In this document: one piece after another, positions 28,911 to 37,272 of the stretch
Layout: each line of letters begins with the position of its first letter
How positions within the stretch are numbered: position 1 is the stretch's first letter
Assembly (NCBI RefSeq): GCF_004683865.2
Contig: NZ_CP038439.1
Coordinates: forward strand, 2,916,001 to 2,980,000
Length of the DNA stretch: 64,000 bases
Source of the DNA: Paracoccus liaowanqingii
Lineage (GTDB): Bacteria > Pseudomonadota > Alphaproteobacteria > Rhodobacterales > Rhodobacteraceae
Direction of reading: 5' to 3'
Program-made: the position numbers and the translations under genes
The notes under the pieces: model-generated
The model's database searches: none
What the model saw: only the letters and a program-made list of their open reading frames with translations
Told to the model about the DNA's origin: nothing

Positions 28911-31900
28911 GCCGCCCGCCTGCCGCGCCAGGCCTGCGCCAGCCCCGCGGCGGCCACGATGACCAGAAGCAGCGCCAGATAGACCGGCAGCGCGCCCGCG
29001 ACCGATCCCGGCCCGGGCCACCAGCCGGGAAGGCCCATGCCCATCGCGGGCGCCAGCGTCACCGGACCCAGCACCGCGACCAGCCCCAGCCCCGCCGCGA
29101 CAGCCGCGCCGCGCATCACGCTCCTCAGGCGCGTGGCACGCAGGCTGCGGCGGAAGCCCTGCCGGGCGCGGCCCAGATCCGCGCCCACCGCCAGCACCGC
29201 CGGCACGACCAGCAGCACCAGCACCATCCCGAAGCCCAGCCCATAGGCCAGCGTGACCACCGTGGGCTTGAGGAACAGCGCCTGCGAGGACCGCTCGTAA
29301 AGCAGCGGCGCCAGCCCCAGCACGGTGGTGGCCGTGGTCAGCAGCACCGGGCGGAACCGGTCGGCCACCGCGTCCAGGATGGCAGGCCGCAGCCCCCGGT
29401 CGCGCGCATAGGCGTCGATGGTCGAGATCAGCACGATCGAATCGTTGATGATGATCCCCGACATGCCGATCAGCCCCACGACCGAGAACAGGCTCAGCGG
29501 CAGCTGCCAGGCCGCATGGCCCCAGACCGCGCCGATCAGCCCGAAGGGAATGACCGACATGACCACCAGCGGCCGCGCCCAGCTGGCGAAGATCCAGGCC
29601 AGCACCATGTAGATGCCCAGCAGCGCCAGGCCGAAGCCGATCAGCGCCTCGGTCAGGAACTCGCTTTCCTGCTGCGCCAGCCCGGTCACATCATAGCCCA
29701 CGCCGAACTCGGCGGCGATGTCGGGCAGCAGCCGGTCCTGCAGGTCGGCGGTGATCGCCGCCGCCCGCGCCGGATCGTCGCCCGAGATGTCGCCGGTGAC
29801 CAGGATCATCCGTTCGCCGTTCTCGCGCCGCACGACCGAGAACCCGGCCTCGGTCGAGACGGTGACGATGTCGCCCAAGGGCACCCAGCCCCCGGCGGCG
29901 GTGCGCATCAGCATCCGGTCCAGGAAATCGGCGCGGCGGTCGTCCTCGGCCAGTTCGACCGTGATGGCGCCGGTGCGGGTGCCCTCGGGCCAGGTCGCGG
30001 CCTCGATCCCGCCCAGCCGCTGGCGCAGCTCGCGGGCCAGCGCCTCGGTGGTAAAGCCCAGGGCCTCGCCCTGCGGGGTCAGGCTCAGCGCCAGCTCGTC
30101 CTTGTCATAGTCCAGGCTGTCCTCCAGCGCCGAGACCTCTGGGAAGACCGCCAGCCGCGCCTTGAGCGCCTCGGCCGCGGCCTTCAGCCCCTGCGACTCC
30201 GCCCCCGTCATGCGGACCGAGATCGCGTCGCCCCCCGGCCCCGACCGACCGCCGCGAAAGCTGATCGTCTCCAGCCGCGGGTCCGAGGGCATGGCCTCCT
30301 GCAGGGCCGACACCAGCTCGAAGCTGGAATAGGGGCGGAAGTCGGGGTCGATCAGCTCGATCTGGACGGCGCCCAGCAGGTCGGCATCCTTCGTCTCGGA
30401 CCCGGGCAGCGGGCGCCCGGCATTGCCGCCGATCTGGGTCATCACATGGGTGACGGGGCTGATGCCGTATTCGGCCTCGTACTCGGCGGCGACCCCGTCC
30501 ACGGCGGCCTGCACCAGCCCCATGACGCGCAGCGTGTCCTCGCGCGTGGCCCCCGCCAGCATGGCGAAATTGCCCGACACGCTGCCCTGTTCGGGCGCGT
30601 CGAAGAACCGCCACGGCACCTTGCCGGTCATCAGCGAGGCCACCGACCAGGACAGGCCGACCATCACCAGCGCCAGCACCGGATAGCGCGCCAGCAGCAC
30701 CAGCCGCGTCAGGGGCCGGATCACCCCCGCCACGAACCTATCCAGCCAGCGGTTCACGAAGACCGAGGGGCGGTCGTACCACGCGTCGCGGGCCTGATGG
30801 GCCAGCGCATGGGCCATGTGGTTGGGCAACACCAGGAAGCATTCCACCAGCGAGGCCGCCAGCACCAGGATCACCGTCAGCGGGATGTCGGCGACCAGCG
30901 ACCCGAACTGCCCGCCGATCAGCACCAGCCCGGCAAAGGCGATGACCGTCGTCAGGGTCGAGGCCACGACCGGCGCGGCCATGGCGCGGGCCGCGCGCTC
31001 GGCGGCGACCCGGGGCGGCTCGCGCAGCTTGCGGGCGCGGTAGTCGGCATGCTCGCCCACCACGATGGCATCGTCGACGATGATGCCCAGCGTCAGGATC
31101 AGCGCGAAGAGCGAGATCATGTTGATCGTCATGCCCACCGCATGCATCAAGGCGACCGCCGCCAGCAGTGCCGCCGGGATGCCCGCCGCGACCCAGATCG
31201 CCGTGCGGGCGTTCAGGAACAGGAACAGCAGCCCCAGCACCAGCGCCAGCCCCAGCAGCGCATTGTCCAAGAGCAGCGACAGCCGGGCCGAGATCTGCTC
31301 GGCCCGGGCGCGGACCAGCTCTGCCGTCACGCCCTCGGGCAGGGTCGGGGCCAGCTGGTCCACCGCCTCCTGCACCGACTGCTGCATCCCGATCGCGTCG
31401 CCCGAGGCGCTGCGCTGGACCGAGACGGTGACCGCCGGGTGGCCCGCCACGAAATAGGCCACGCCCCGGTCGATGCCGGTGTCGGTCACGCGCGCCACGT
31501 CGCCGATGGTCAGCTGCGTGCCGTCGGGCAGCGCGGCCAGGACCAGCGCCGCGACCTGGGCCGGGCTGCGGGTTTCGGCGCCGGTCCGCACGCGCGATCC
31601 GCCCTGCGCCACGTCGCCCGCGGGTGTGGGGGCGGCGGCGGCGGCGATGGTGGCGGCGATCTGTTCAAGCGTCACGTCATGGCGCACCAGATCGGCCATG
31701 CGCAACTCGACCAGCGTCTCGGGCGCCGACAGGCCGGTGACGGTCAGCCGCGTCACCCCCCGCGCATACAGCCTGTTCGTCAGATCGTCCGCGATCCGGC
31801 CCAGCTGGTCCAGCCCCGCGGGACCCGAGATCACCACGTCGGTCACCGAATCGCGCCAGGCGCGGCGGGTGACCTCAGGGTCCTCGGTGCCCTCGGGCAG

Positions 31901-32293
31901 ATCGCCCGCCCCGGCGATGGCCGTCTCGACCTCGCCCGTGGCGCGGGACATGTCCCAGTCCGGCTCGAATTCCAGGGTGATGCGGGCGGCGCCCTGGCTG
32001 GCCTGGCTTTCGGTCAGCGCCACCCCCTCGACCGCCATCAGCGCGGGTTCCAGCACCCCCACCACCGAGCGGTCGACATCGTCGGCCCCCGCCCCGTCCC
32101 ACCGGACCGAGACCTGGATCTGCTGCACCACCGTGTCGGGAAAGAACTGCGCTCGCAGGCGCGGCGCAGAGTAAAGGCCCGCCACGACCATCACCGCCAG
32201 AAGCAGGTTGGCCAGCGTGGCATGGCGCACGAAGAGGCCCAGAAGGCCCGGGCGATCGGGCAGCCCGTCCCGGGCGGGCGGGCGCTCAGCCAC
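28907..32293 (-). CDS. RND-family efflux permease (AcrB/MexF-like)
   Basis: A 1128-residue inner-membrane RND transporter, longer than the usual 1030-1050 residues of AcrB. It has the duplicated 12-helix layout with two large periplasmic loops. The proton-relay pair of Asp in the fourth helix is present as GIIVDDAIVVGEH near residue 410. Near the C-terminus, IIINDSIVLISTIDAYARD marks the equivalent helix of the second half. After the last expected helix a basic loop and two extra hydrophobic segments add the length. Substrates cannot be predicted. It overlaps the adaptor gene upstream by 8 bp; no TolC-type channel gene is adjacent. Confidence 0.92.
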   Translation of the reverse strand: MAERPPARDGLPDRPGLLGLFVRHATLANLLLAVMVVAGLYSAPRLRAQFFPDTVVQQIQVSVRWDGAGADDVDRSVVGVLEPALMAVEGVALTESQASQGAARITLEFEPDWDMSRATGEVETAIAGAGDLPEGTEDPEVTRRAWRDSVTDVVISGPAGLDQLGRIADDLTNRLYARGVTRLTVTGLSAPETLVELRMADLVRHDVTLEQIAATIAAAAAPTPAGDVAQGGSRVRTGAETRSPAQVAALVLAALPDGTQLTIGDVARVTDTGIDRGVAYFVAGHPAVTVSVQRSASGDAIGMQQSVQEAVDQLAPTLPEGVTAELVRARAEQISARLSLLLDNALLGLALVLGLLFLFLNARTAIWVAAGIPAALLAAVALMHAVGMTINMISLFALILTLGIIVDDAIVVGEHADYRARKLREPPRVAAERAARAMAAPVVASTLTTVIAFAGLVLIGGQFGSLVADIPLTVILVLAASLVECFLVLPNHMAHALAHQARDAWYDRPSVFVNRWLDRFVAGVIRPLTRLVLLARYPVLALVMVGLSWSVASLMTGKVPWRFFDAPEQGSVSGNFAMLAGATREDTLRVMGLVQAAVDGVAAEYEAEYGISPVTHVMTQIGGNAGRPLPGSETKDADLLGAVQIELIDPDFRPYSSFELVSALQEAMPSDPRLETISFRGGRSGPGGDAISVRMTGAESQGLKAAAEALKARLAVFPEVSALEDSLDYDKDELALSLTPQGEALGFTTEALARELRQRLGGIEAATWPEGTRTGAITVELAEDDRRADFLDRMLMRTAAGGWVPLGDIVTVSTEAGFSVVRRENGERMILVTGDISGDDPARAAAITADLQDRLLPDIAAEFGVGYDVTGLAQQESEFLTEALIGFGLALLGIYMVLAWIFASWARPLVVMSVIPFGLIGAVWGHAAWQLPLSLFSVVGLIGMSGIIINDSIVLISTIDAYARDRGLRPAILDAVADRFRPVLLTTATTVLGLAPLLYERSSQALFLKPTVVTLAYGLGFGMVLVLLVVPAVLAVGADLGRARQGFRRSLRATRLRSVMRGAAVAAGLGLVAVLGPVTLAPAMGMGLPGWWPGPGSVAGALPVYLALLLVIVAAAGLAQAWRGRRAA

Positions 32294-33635
32294 GCGAGGC
32301 GCCCTCGGGGCGTTCGACCCGCTGCTCGGGGCCCTCCATCGGACCCGGCGGCGGGTTGGGTGTCTCGGTCACATCGCGCACGCGGATGCCGATGCCCAGC
32401 TGCGGCGCGCGTTCGGCCACGATCCGCGCCCCGGCCAGCGCGGGCGGCACCGCCACGACAAGATCGTCGCCCTGCCGGCGCAGCACGGTCACCGCCATCG
32501 CCGCCAGCCGCCCGTCCGCGCCCGCCACCAGAACCTCGCCCTGCGCGCCCAGCGCGGTGGCGGGCAGGATCGCCGCGCCCTCCAGCGCCGGTTCGGCGAT
32601 GCGGGCGGTGACGAAATCGCCCGGGCGCAGCGCCCCGCCGCCCTCGGTCAGCCGCGCATAGACGATCCGCCCGGTCGAGCCTTCCGCGACCGAGGCCGCG
32701 GCCCGGTCCAGCCGCGCCCGCGCCGCCCTCTGCCCCGCGCTGCCGTCCAGCAGCAGGGTCACCTCCTGCGGCAGCAGCGCGCCGTCCGGGCCCGCCAGCC
32801 GGGCGAACTGGTCCAGCGACAGGGGCATCTGCACCTCCAGCGCCTCGGGGTCGATGATCGTGGCCAGCTGCTCGTTCAGGCTGACCAGCCCGCCCTCGAC
32901 CGCCGTGACGGCGGTGACGCGGCCGTCGAACCCGGCGCGGATCTCGGTATCGGCCAGTGCGCGCCGCGCCTCGGTCAGGGCGATCTCGGCCCGGCGCAGG
33001 GCGTTCTCGGCCGCCGTCACCGCGCTCAGCGCATCGGCCTGGGCGGCGCGGGCGGCGATCACCGTCTGCTGCGCGGTCGAGGCCGCCAGTTCCGCCGTCT
33101 CGCGGTCAAGGCTGGTGCCCAGGCCCCGCTCGGCCAGCTGGCCCTGCCGCGTCACGGCGGCCTCGCGCAGCTCGGCCTGGCGTTCGGCGGCGGCCAGATC
33201 CTCGCCCGCGATGTCCACGCGGCGGCGCACATCCGCCAGCGTGGCCTGCGCGTCGTCACGTTCGGCCTGGCTGATGTCCAGCGCCGCCTGCGCCGCCGCC
33301 GGGTCGATCCGCGCCAGAAGCTGCCCCGCCACGACGACGCCGCCCTCCTGCAGGGCCGCGTCCAGCTGGACGATCCGGCCCGAGGCCCCGGCGCGCAGCT
33401 GCAACTCGCGCAGCGTGCGGACCTGGCCAAAGACCTGCAGCACGGGCGCCACGGTGCCGGGCGTCAGCGTCACTAGCCTTGTGGCATAGACCTGTTCCTC
33501 GGCGGTGCGGGCGGGCCCGCCCCCCGCGCCGCGCATGGCGGCCGCCTGCCACAGCTGGAACCCCGCCAGGAACAGCAGGGCCAGCGTCAGGAAGGTCAGG
33601 AACAGCCCCAGCAGGCTGCGCGTCAGGAATCGCAT
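32286..33635 (-). CDS. RND efflux periplasmic adaptor (HlyD/MFP family)
   Basis: A 449-residue membrane-fusion protein that links the RND pump to an outer-membrane channel. One N-terminal membrane segment (residues 7-28) is followed by the split lipoyl domain (VFGQVRTLRELQLRAGASG, then TEIRAGFDGRVTAVTAVEGG) around an alanine-rich coiled-coil hairpin at about residues 120-220, then the beta-barrel region. The tail is proline/glutamate-rich (PPPGPMEGPEQRVERPEG), which is unusual. The gene is first in a two-gene operon with the permease. Confidence 0.9.
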   Translation of the reverse strand: MRFLTRSLLGLFLTFLTLALLFLAGFQLWQAAAMRGAGGGPARTAEEQVYATRLVTLTPGTVAPVLQVFGQVRTLRELQLRAGASGRIVQLDAALQEGGVVVAGQLLARIDPAAAQAALDISQAERDDAQATLADVRRRVDIAGEDLAAAERQAELREAAVTRQGQLAERGLGTSLDRETAELAASTAQQTVIAARAAQADALSAVTAAENALRRAEIALTEARRALADTEIRAGFDGRVTAVTAVEGGLVSLNEQLATIIDPEALEVQMPLSLDQFARLAGPDGALLPQEVTLLLDGSAGQRAARARLDRAAASVAEGSTGRIVYARLTEGGGALRPGDFVTARIAEPALEGAAILPATALGAQGEVLVAGADGRLAAMAVTVLRRQGDDLVVAVPPALAGARIVAERAPQLGIGIRVRDVTETPNPPPGPMEGPEQRVERPEGASRG

Positions 33636-33701
33636 GGGATGGGTGCCTCATCGGGAGGACCGGGGGGAGGACCGGGATAGCGCATGATGGGGAAACGCAA
33701 C

Positions 33702-34532
33702 CTAAACGGAAAGCGATTCCAGCCGCGCCGCCAGCGACAACAGGTCGCCCCAGCTGTCGCGCTTGGCGGGCGGGTTGCGCAGCAGATAGGCGGGGTGCGT
33801 CATCGGCAGGGCGGGACGCCCGAAGGCCTGCACCCACTGGCCGCGCAGCCGCAGGATGCCGCGCTTGCCGATCGCGGCTTGGCAGGGGATGTTGCCCATC
33901 AGCACGATCAGCTCGGGCGCCGCCAGCTCGATATGGCGGCGCAGGAAGGGCAGGCTCACGGCAATTTCATCCGCGCCCGGGTCGCGGTTGCCCGGCGGGC
34001 GCCAGGTCAGCACGTTGGTGATGTAGATCGCGCGCTCCGCATCGACCGCGTCGCGGGCAAGTCCGATGGCCCCGAACATCCGGTCCAAGAGCTGCCCCGA
34101 CCGGCCCACGAAGGGACGGCCCTGCCGATCCTCCTCGTCGCCGGGCGCCTCGCCCAGGATCAGGACGCGCGCCTTGGGATTGCCGTCGGAAAAGCAGAAG
34201 TTCCGCGCGCCCTTCTTCAGCTCGATCCCGTCGAAGCCCTCCTGGGCCGTGGCCAGCGCCTCCAGGCTGTCGGCCTCCGCCGCCAGCGCCTCGGCCTGGA
34301 GCAGCCGGTCCGCCAGATCGTCGGCCCCGTCCGCGCCCAGGGTCAGGACCGGCGGCGCCTCGGGGGCCGCCGCCGCAGGAGCGGGGGCGGGCGCGGTGCG
34401 GGCGGGCAGATCGAACCGGTCCAGGGCCACGTCCATCAGGGGCACGTCCACGCCCATCTCGAGCTGCCAGTCCAGCAGCGCCAGCGCGGTCTCCGCGTCC
34501 AGTTCGATTCCCTGATATGTCGCCCGGTCCAT
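33702..34532 (-). CDS. Uracil-DNA glycosylase, family 4-like, lacking the Fe-S cysteines
   Basis: A 276-residue uracil-DNA glycosylase. The catalytic motif A GEAPGDEEDRQGRPFVGRSG begins near residue 135 and motif B is MTHPAYLLRNP near 245. Family 4 enzymes hold a [4Fe-4S] cluster with four cysteines. Here all four appear replaced; for example, the expected Cys before RPPGNRDP is Trp and the one in the following helix is Ser. Only two other cysteines exist (NFCFSDG, NIPCQAA). An N-terminal alanine/proline linker at about 50-65 is family-atypical. I chose the ATG at 34532; a site is not obvious. Confidence 0.85.
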   Translation of the reverse strand: MDRATYQGIELDAETALALLDWQLEMGVDVPLMDVALDRFDLPARTAPAPAPAAAAPEAPPVLTLGADGADDLADRLLQAEALAAEADSLEALATAQEGFDGIELKKGARNFCFSDGNPKARVLILGEAPGDEEDRQGRPFVGRSGQLLDRMFGAIGLARDAVDAERAIYITNVLTWRPPGNRDPGADEIAVSLPFLRRHIELAAPELIVLMGNIPCQAAIGKRGILRLRGQWVQAFGRPALPMTHPAYLLRNPPAKRDSWGDLLSLAARLESLSV

Positions 34533-34563
34533 CACGGGCGGCACGCTAGGCCCTGGCGCGGCC

Positions 34564-35265
34564 CTAGTCCACCACCAGCATGTAGCCCGTGCCCCGCACC
34601 GTCTGCAGAAAGCGCGGCTCGCGCGGGTCGGGCTCGATCTTGCGGCGCAGGCGGGTGATCTGCACGTCGATGGCGCGTTCGCCGTTCTCCTCGTCGGGGC
34701 TGCCGCGGCCCAGGTCCTCGATCAGCTCGGCCCGGCTGACGGGCTGGCCCCGGCTGGCCGCCAGGCGCCGCAGCAGCGCGGTTTCGGTGCCGGTCAGCCG
34801 CAGCGGCGCGTCGCCGTTCCACAACTCGCCCTTGTCGCTGTCATAGCGCAGCGCGCCCAGCGTCAGGAACTTGGGCTGGGCCAGCTCGACCACCGGCACG
34901 CGGCGCAGGATCGCGCCGATCCGCAGCAGCAGCTCGCGCGGCTCGAAGGGCTTGGCCAGGTAATCGTCGGCGCCGCTCTCCAGGCCGCTGATGCGGTCCT
35001 CGGTCTCGCCCTTTGCGGTCAGCAGCAGGATGGGCGTGTCCAGGCGGCGGCGCAGGTCGCGGGTCAGGGCCAGACCGTCCTCGCCGGGCATCATCACGTC
35101 CAGCACGATCATGTCGAATTCCAGCCCGGCCAGCAGCCGCCGGGCCTGCGCGGCATCGCGGGCCATCGTGACCATGTAGCCGTTCTTGCGCAGGAAGCGT
35201 CCCAGCAGGGCGCGGATGCGTTCGTCATCGTCGACGACCAGCAGATGGGTGTCGGGGTGGGTCAT
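34564..35265 (-). CDS. petR: OmpR-family response regulator, PetR-like
   Basis: A 233-residue response regulator. The receiver domain has the acidic pair DDD at 12-14, the phospho-acceptor Asp in MIVLDVMMPG (about residue 56), and Lys in DYLAKPFEP. A winged-helix DNA-binding domain follows (about 135-230; ERAIDVQITRLRRKIE). Rhodobacter capsulatus petR encodes a regulator of this kind beside petP, needed for cytochrome bc1 expression; I assign the name by the matching pair. The gene lies 7 bp after the petP stop with GAGG before its start. No sensor kinase gene is adjacent. Confidence 0.85.
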   Translation of the reverse strand: MTHPDTHLLVVDDDERIRALLGRFLRKNGYMVTMARDAAQARRLLAGLEFDMIVLDVMMPGEDGLALTRDLRRRLDTPILLLTAKGETEDRISGLESGADDYLAKPFEPRELLLRIGAILRRVPVVELAQPKFLTLGALRYDSDKGELWNGDAPLRLTGTETALLRRLAASRGQPVSRAELIEDLGRGSPDEENGERAIDVQITRLRRKIEPDPREPRFLQTVRGTGYMLVVD

Positions 35266-35272
35266 GGGGGCC

Positions 35273-35791
35273 TCAGCGGTCGTCGGACAGATCCTTCAGC
35301 GCCTGATACTGCGCCCGCGTCTCGGGGTCCATCATCGCTTCCAGGACCTGCCGGAACCCCGCGACCGCCTGCGGGCCGGCATTGCGATAGGCGGCGCGCA
35401 TCCGCGCCCGCTGCGCCTCGGACAGGCGGCGTTCCAGCGCGGTGCCGGCGGGGGTCAGGTGCAGCTGGCGTTCGCGCCGGTCGCGCCGCCCGATGCGGCT
35501 GTCGACCAGCCCGTCCTCGATCAGCGTACGCAGGACCCGGTTCAGCGACTGCTTGGTCACCCCCAGGACGGCCAGCAGCGAGGTCACCGTCAGCCCCGGA
35601 TCGCGATGGACGAAATGCAGCGCCCGGTGATGGGCGCGGCCGTAATCCAGATCCGCCAGGATCAGGTCGGGATCGGCGGTGAAGGCGCGATAGGCGAAGA
35701 ACATCGCCTCGATCCCCCGGCGCAGCTGGTCGTCGGTCAGGAACAGCAGATCCTCGCCCACCATCGCCTGAATCCGCGCCTTGTCCTGCAT
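35273..35791 (-). CDS. petP: MarR-family regulator, PetP-like
   Basis: A 172-residue winged-helix MarR protein. The DNA-recognition region is TSLLAVLGVTKQSLNRVLRT near residue 80, followed by the wing GLVDSRIGRRDRRERQLHLT. It precedes petR by 7 bp, as in Rhodobacter capsulatus. A GTTGACTTTCTAAC box overlaps a likely -10 element upstream, which would suit self-repression. The only cysteine-free, compact length is normal for PetP. Ligand unknown. Confidence 0.85.
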   Translation of the reverse strand: MQDKARIQAMVGEDLLFLTDDQLRRGIEAMFFAYRAFTADPDLILADLDYGRAHHRALHFVHRDPGLTVTSLLAVLGVTKQSLNRVLRTLIEDGLVDSRIGRRDRRERQLHLTPAGTALERRLSEAQRARMRAAYRNAGPQAVAGFRQVLEAMMDPETRAQYQALKDLSDDR

Positions 35792-35835
35792 CGCCCGTCC
35801 CCGATTTTTTTGCTGCGACCCGATAGGGCAGCGAT

Positions 35836-35869
35836 GTTGACTTTCTAACCCCGGATTGCTAGCCGTCAA
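35836..35869 (-). promoter_or_regulatory. Candidate petP promoter with overlapping GTT..AAC box
   Basis: On the minus strand TTGACG (35869-35864), 16 bases, then TAGAAA (35847-35842) reads as a sigma-70-type promoter about 45 bp before petP. The box GTTGACTTTCTAAC (35836-35849) covers the -10 and has GTT/AAC ends. Its other strand carries a TTGACT facing ilvE. An operator role is inference. Confidence 0.4.
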
Positions 35870-35950
35870 GCACCTTGCGTAACAAACACGCCAAATCCGC
35901 CCTGACAGACGCAAGATTCGCAAAAACGGGCGGCGGATGGAGACAAGAAG

Positions 35951-36817
35951 ATGCTGGCTTACGACGATCGCGACGGCAAGATCTGGATGAACGGGGACCT
36001 GGTCGACTGGCGCGATGCCAAGGTGCACGTCCTGACCCATGCGATGCATTACGCAAGCTCGGTCTTCGAGGGCGAGCGCTGCTATGACGGCAAGATCTTC
36101 AAAAGCCACGAGCATTCGCTGCGCCTGCTGGAATCGGGCCGCTTGCTGGACATGCCGATCCCCTATACCGCCGATCAGATCGACGCCGCCAAGGAGGCCG
36201 TGCTGAAGGCCAACGGCTTCGACAACGCCTATGTGCGCGTCGTGGCCTGGCGCGGGTCGGGGCTGGACATGGGCGTCTCGGCGGCCAGGAACCCGGTCTG
36301 CATGGCGGTGGCCGCATGGGAATGGGGCAGCTATTACGGCGATGCGAAATGGCAGGGCGCGAAGCTGGACGTGGCCAAGTGGAAGCGCCCCTCGCCCGAG
36401 ACCATCCCCACCGCCGCCAAGGCCGCCGGGCTCTACATGATCTGCACCATGTCCAAGCACGCGGCCGAGGCCAAGGGCTGCTCGGACGCGCTGTTCATGG
36501 ACTGGGAGGGCTACGTGGCCGAGGCCACCGGCGCCAACATCTTCTTCGTGCGCGACGGAGAGATCCACACGCCGATGGCCGACCGCTTCCTGAACGGCAT
36601 CACCCGCCAGACCATCATCGAGATGCTCAAGGGCAAGGGCTTTGCCGTCCACGAGCGCCGCATCCTGCCCGAGGAGCTGGAAAGCTTCCAGGAATGCTGG
36701 CTGACCGGCACCGCCGCCGAGGTCACCCCGGTGGGCCAGATCGGCGACTGGCATTTCCAGGTGGGCCAGATCACCCGCGACGTGGCCGAAAGCTACGAGG
36801 CCCTCGTCCGCGCCTGA
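35951..36817 (+). CDS. ilvE: Branched-chain amino acid aminotransferase
   Basis: A 288-residue fold-type IV PLP aminotransferase that makes or degrades leucine, isoleucine and valine. Family segments are HYASSVFEGERCYDGKIF near residue 36, the lysine segment PTAAKAAGLY near 155 where the Lys binds PLP, GYVAEATGANIFFVRDGE near 190, and WLTGTAAEVTPVGQIG near 255. The length is that of the short alphaproteobacterial form. The divergent petP starts 160 bp away. A hairpin with a T-run lies downstream at 36956-36980. Confidence 0.93.
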   Translation: MLAYDDRDGKIWMNGDLVDWRDAKVHVLTHAMHYASSVFEGERCYDGKIFKSHEHSLRLLESGRLLDMPIPYTADQIDAAKEAVLKANGFDNAYVRVVAWRGSGLDMGVSAARNPVCMAVAAWEWGSYYGDAKWQGAKLDVAKWKRPSPETIPTAAKAAGLYMICTMSKHAAEAKGCSDALFMDWEGYVAEATGANIFFVRDGEIHTPMADRFLNGITRQTIIEMLKGKGFAVHERRILPEELESFQECWLTGTAAEVTPVGQIGDWHFQVGQITRDVAESYEALVRA

Positions 36818-36832
36818 TCCCCGGCGCCGGGA

Positions 36833-36886
36833 GGGGGCTCTGCCCCCATCGGGTTCCGCGATCCCCCCGGGATATTCGAGGACCGC
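36833..36886 (-). repeat. Intergenic repeat copy 3 (inverted)
   Basis: Read on the minus strand: CGAATATCCCGGGGGGATCG, then a GGGGGC-AGA-GCCCCC hairpin (36833-36847 on plus). It lies directly after the ilvE stop and faces copy 4. Confidence 0.6.
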
Positions 36887-36915
36887 TGCAGGGGCGAGAT
36901 GCCGGTTCTGCATCG

Positions 36916-36974
36916 GTCCGGAAATATCCTCGGGGGGTAAGCGCGGCACGCGCTTGGGGGGCGGAAAGCCCCCC
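36916..36974 (+). repeat. Intergenic repeat copy 4
   Basis: GGTCCGGAAATATCCTCGGG, then GCGCGGCACGCG, then a GGGGGGC/GCCCCCC stem. It lies between copy 3 and the 62-residue gene; copies 3 and 4 point in opposite directions about 30 bp apart. Confidence 0.6.
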
Positions 36975-36980
36975 TCTTTT
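36956..36980 (+). terminator. Rho-independent-type terminator after ilvE, formed by repeat copy 4
   Basis: A perfect 7-bp stem GGGGGGC/GCCCCCC with loop GGAAA is followed by TCTTTT. It is about 140 bp past the ilvE stop and oriented to end that transcript. Confidence 0.6.
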
Positions 36981-36995
36981 CAACCTGCCAAAGCT

Positions 36996-37184
36996 TCAGT
37001 CGGCTCCGACGCGGGCGATGCGCAGGTATTCCGAAGCCTTGCGCGCCGCGTCCGCCCGGGGCTTGGGGCGGCTCTGCAGGGCAAGCGTGCTCGCATGGGG
37101 CCGGTCCGCGCGCTCTTGGCGCAGGAATGCGGCCAGCTTCGACGCGCCGCGGGTGCGGGGTTGGTCCGTGGGATGCCGGGTCAT
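36996..37184 (-). CDS. Small basic protein of unknown function (62 residues)
   Basis: A 62-residue protein (MTRHPTDQPRTRGASKLAAF...ARKASEYLRIARVGAD), rich in Arg, Ala and Lys, with no signal peptide or cysteine. A strong AGGAGGG ribosome site lies seven bases before the ATG at 37184, which supports real expression. I do not recognise a named family. It is followed by repeat copy 4 and lies 88 bp downstream of ptsN on the same strand, so co-transcription is possible. Confidence 0.6.
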   Translation of the reverse strand: MTRHPTDQPRTRGASKLAAFLRQERADRPHASTLALQSRPKPRADAARKASEYLRIARVGAD

Positions 37185-37272
37185 GGGAAAAGCCCTCCTG
37201 TGGATGTGCTTCCCGCCCAATATAGGGCCGATCCGGACCGAATTGAACCCCTGTCCGCCAATCCCGTCCCGG

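Noticed and set aside
27596..32611. A 1,671-codon open frame on the plus strand, opposite the RND permease and adaptor
   Set aside because: It is Arg/Gln/His-rich, shows no domain, and lies antisense to two clear genes. High GC leaves few stops in this frame, so it is a shadow.
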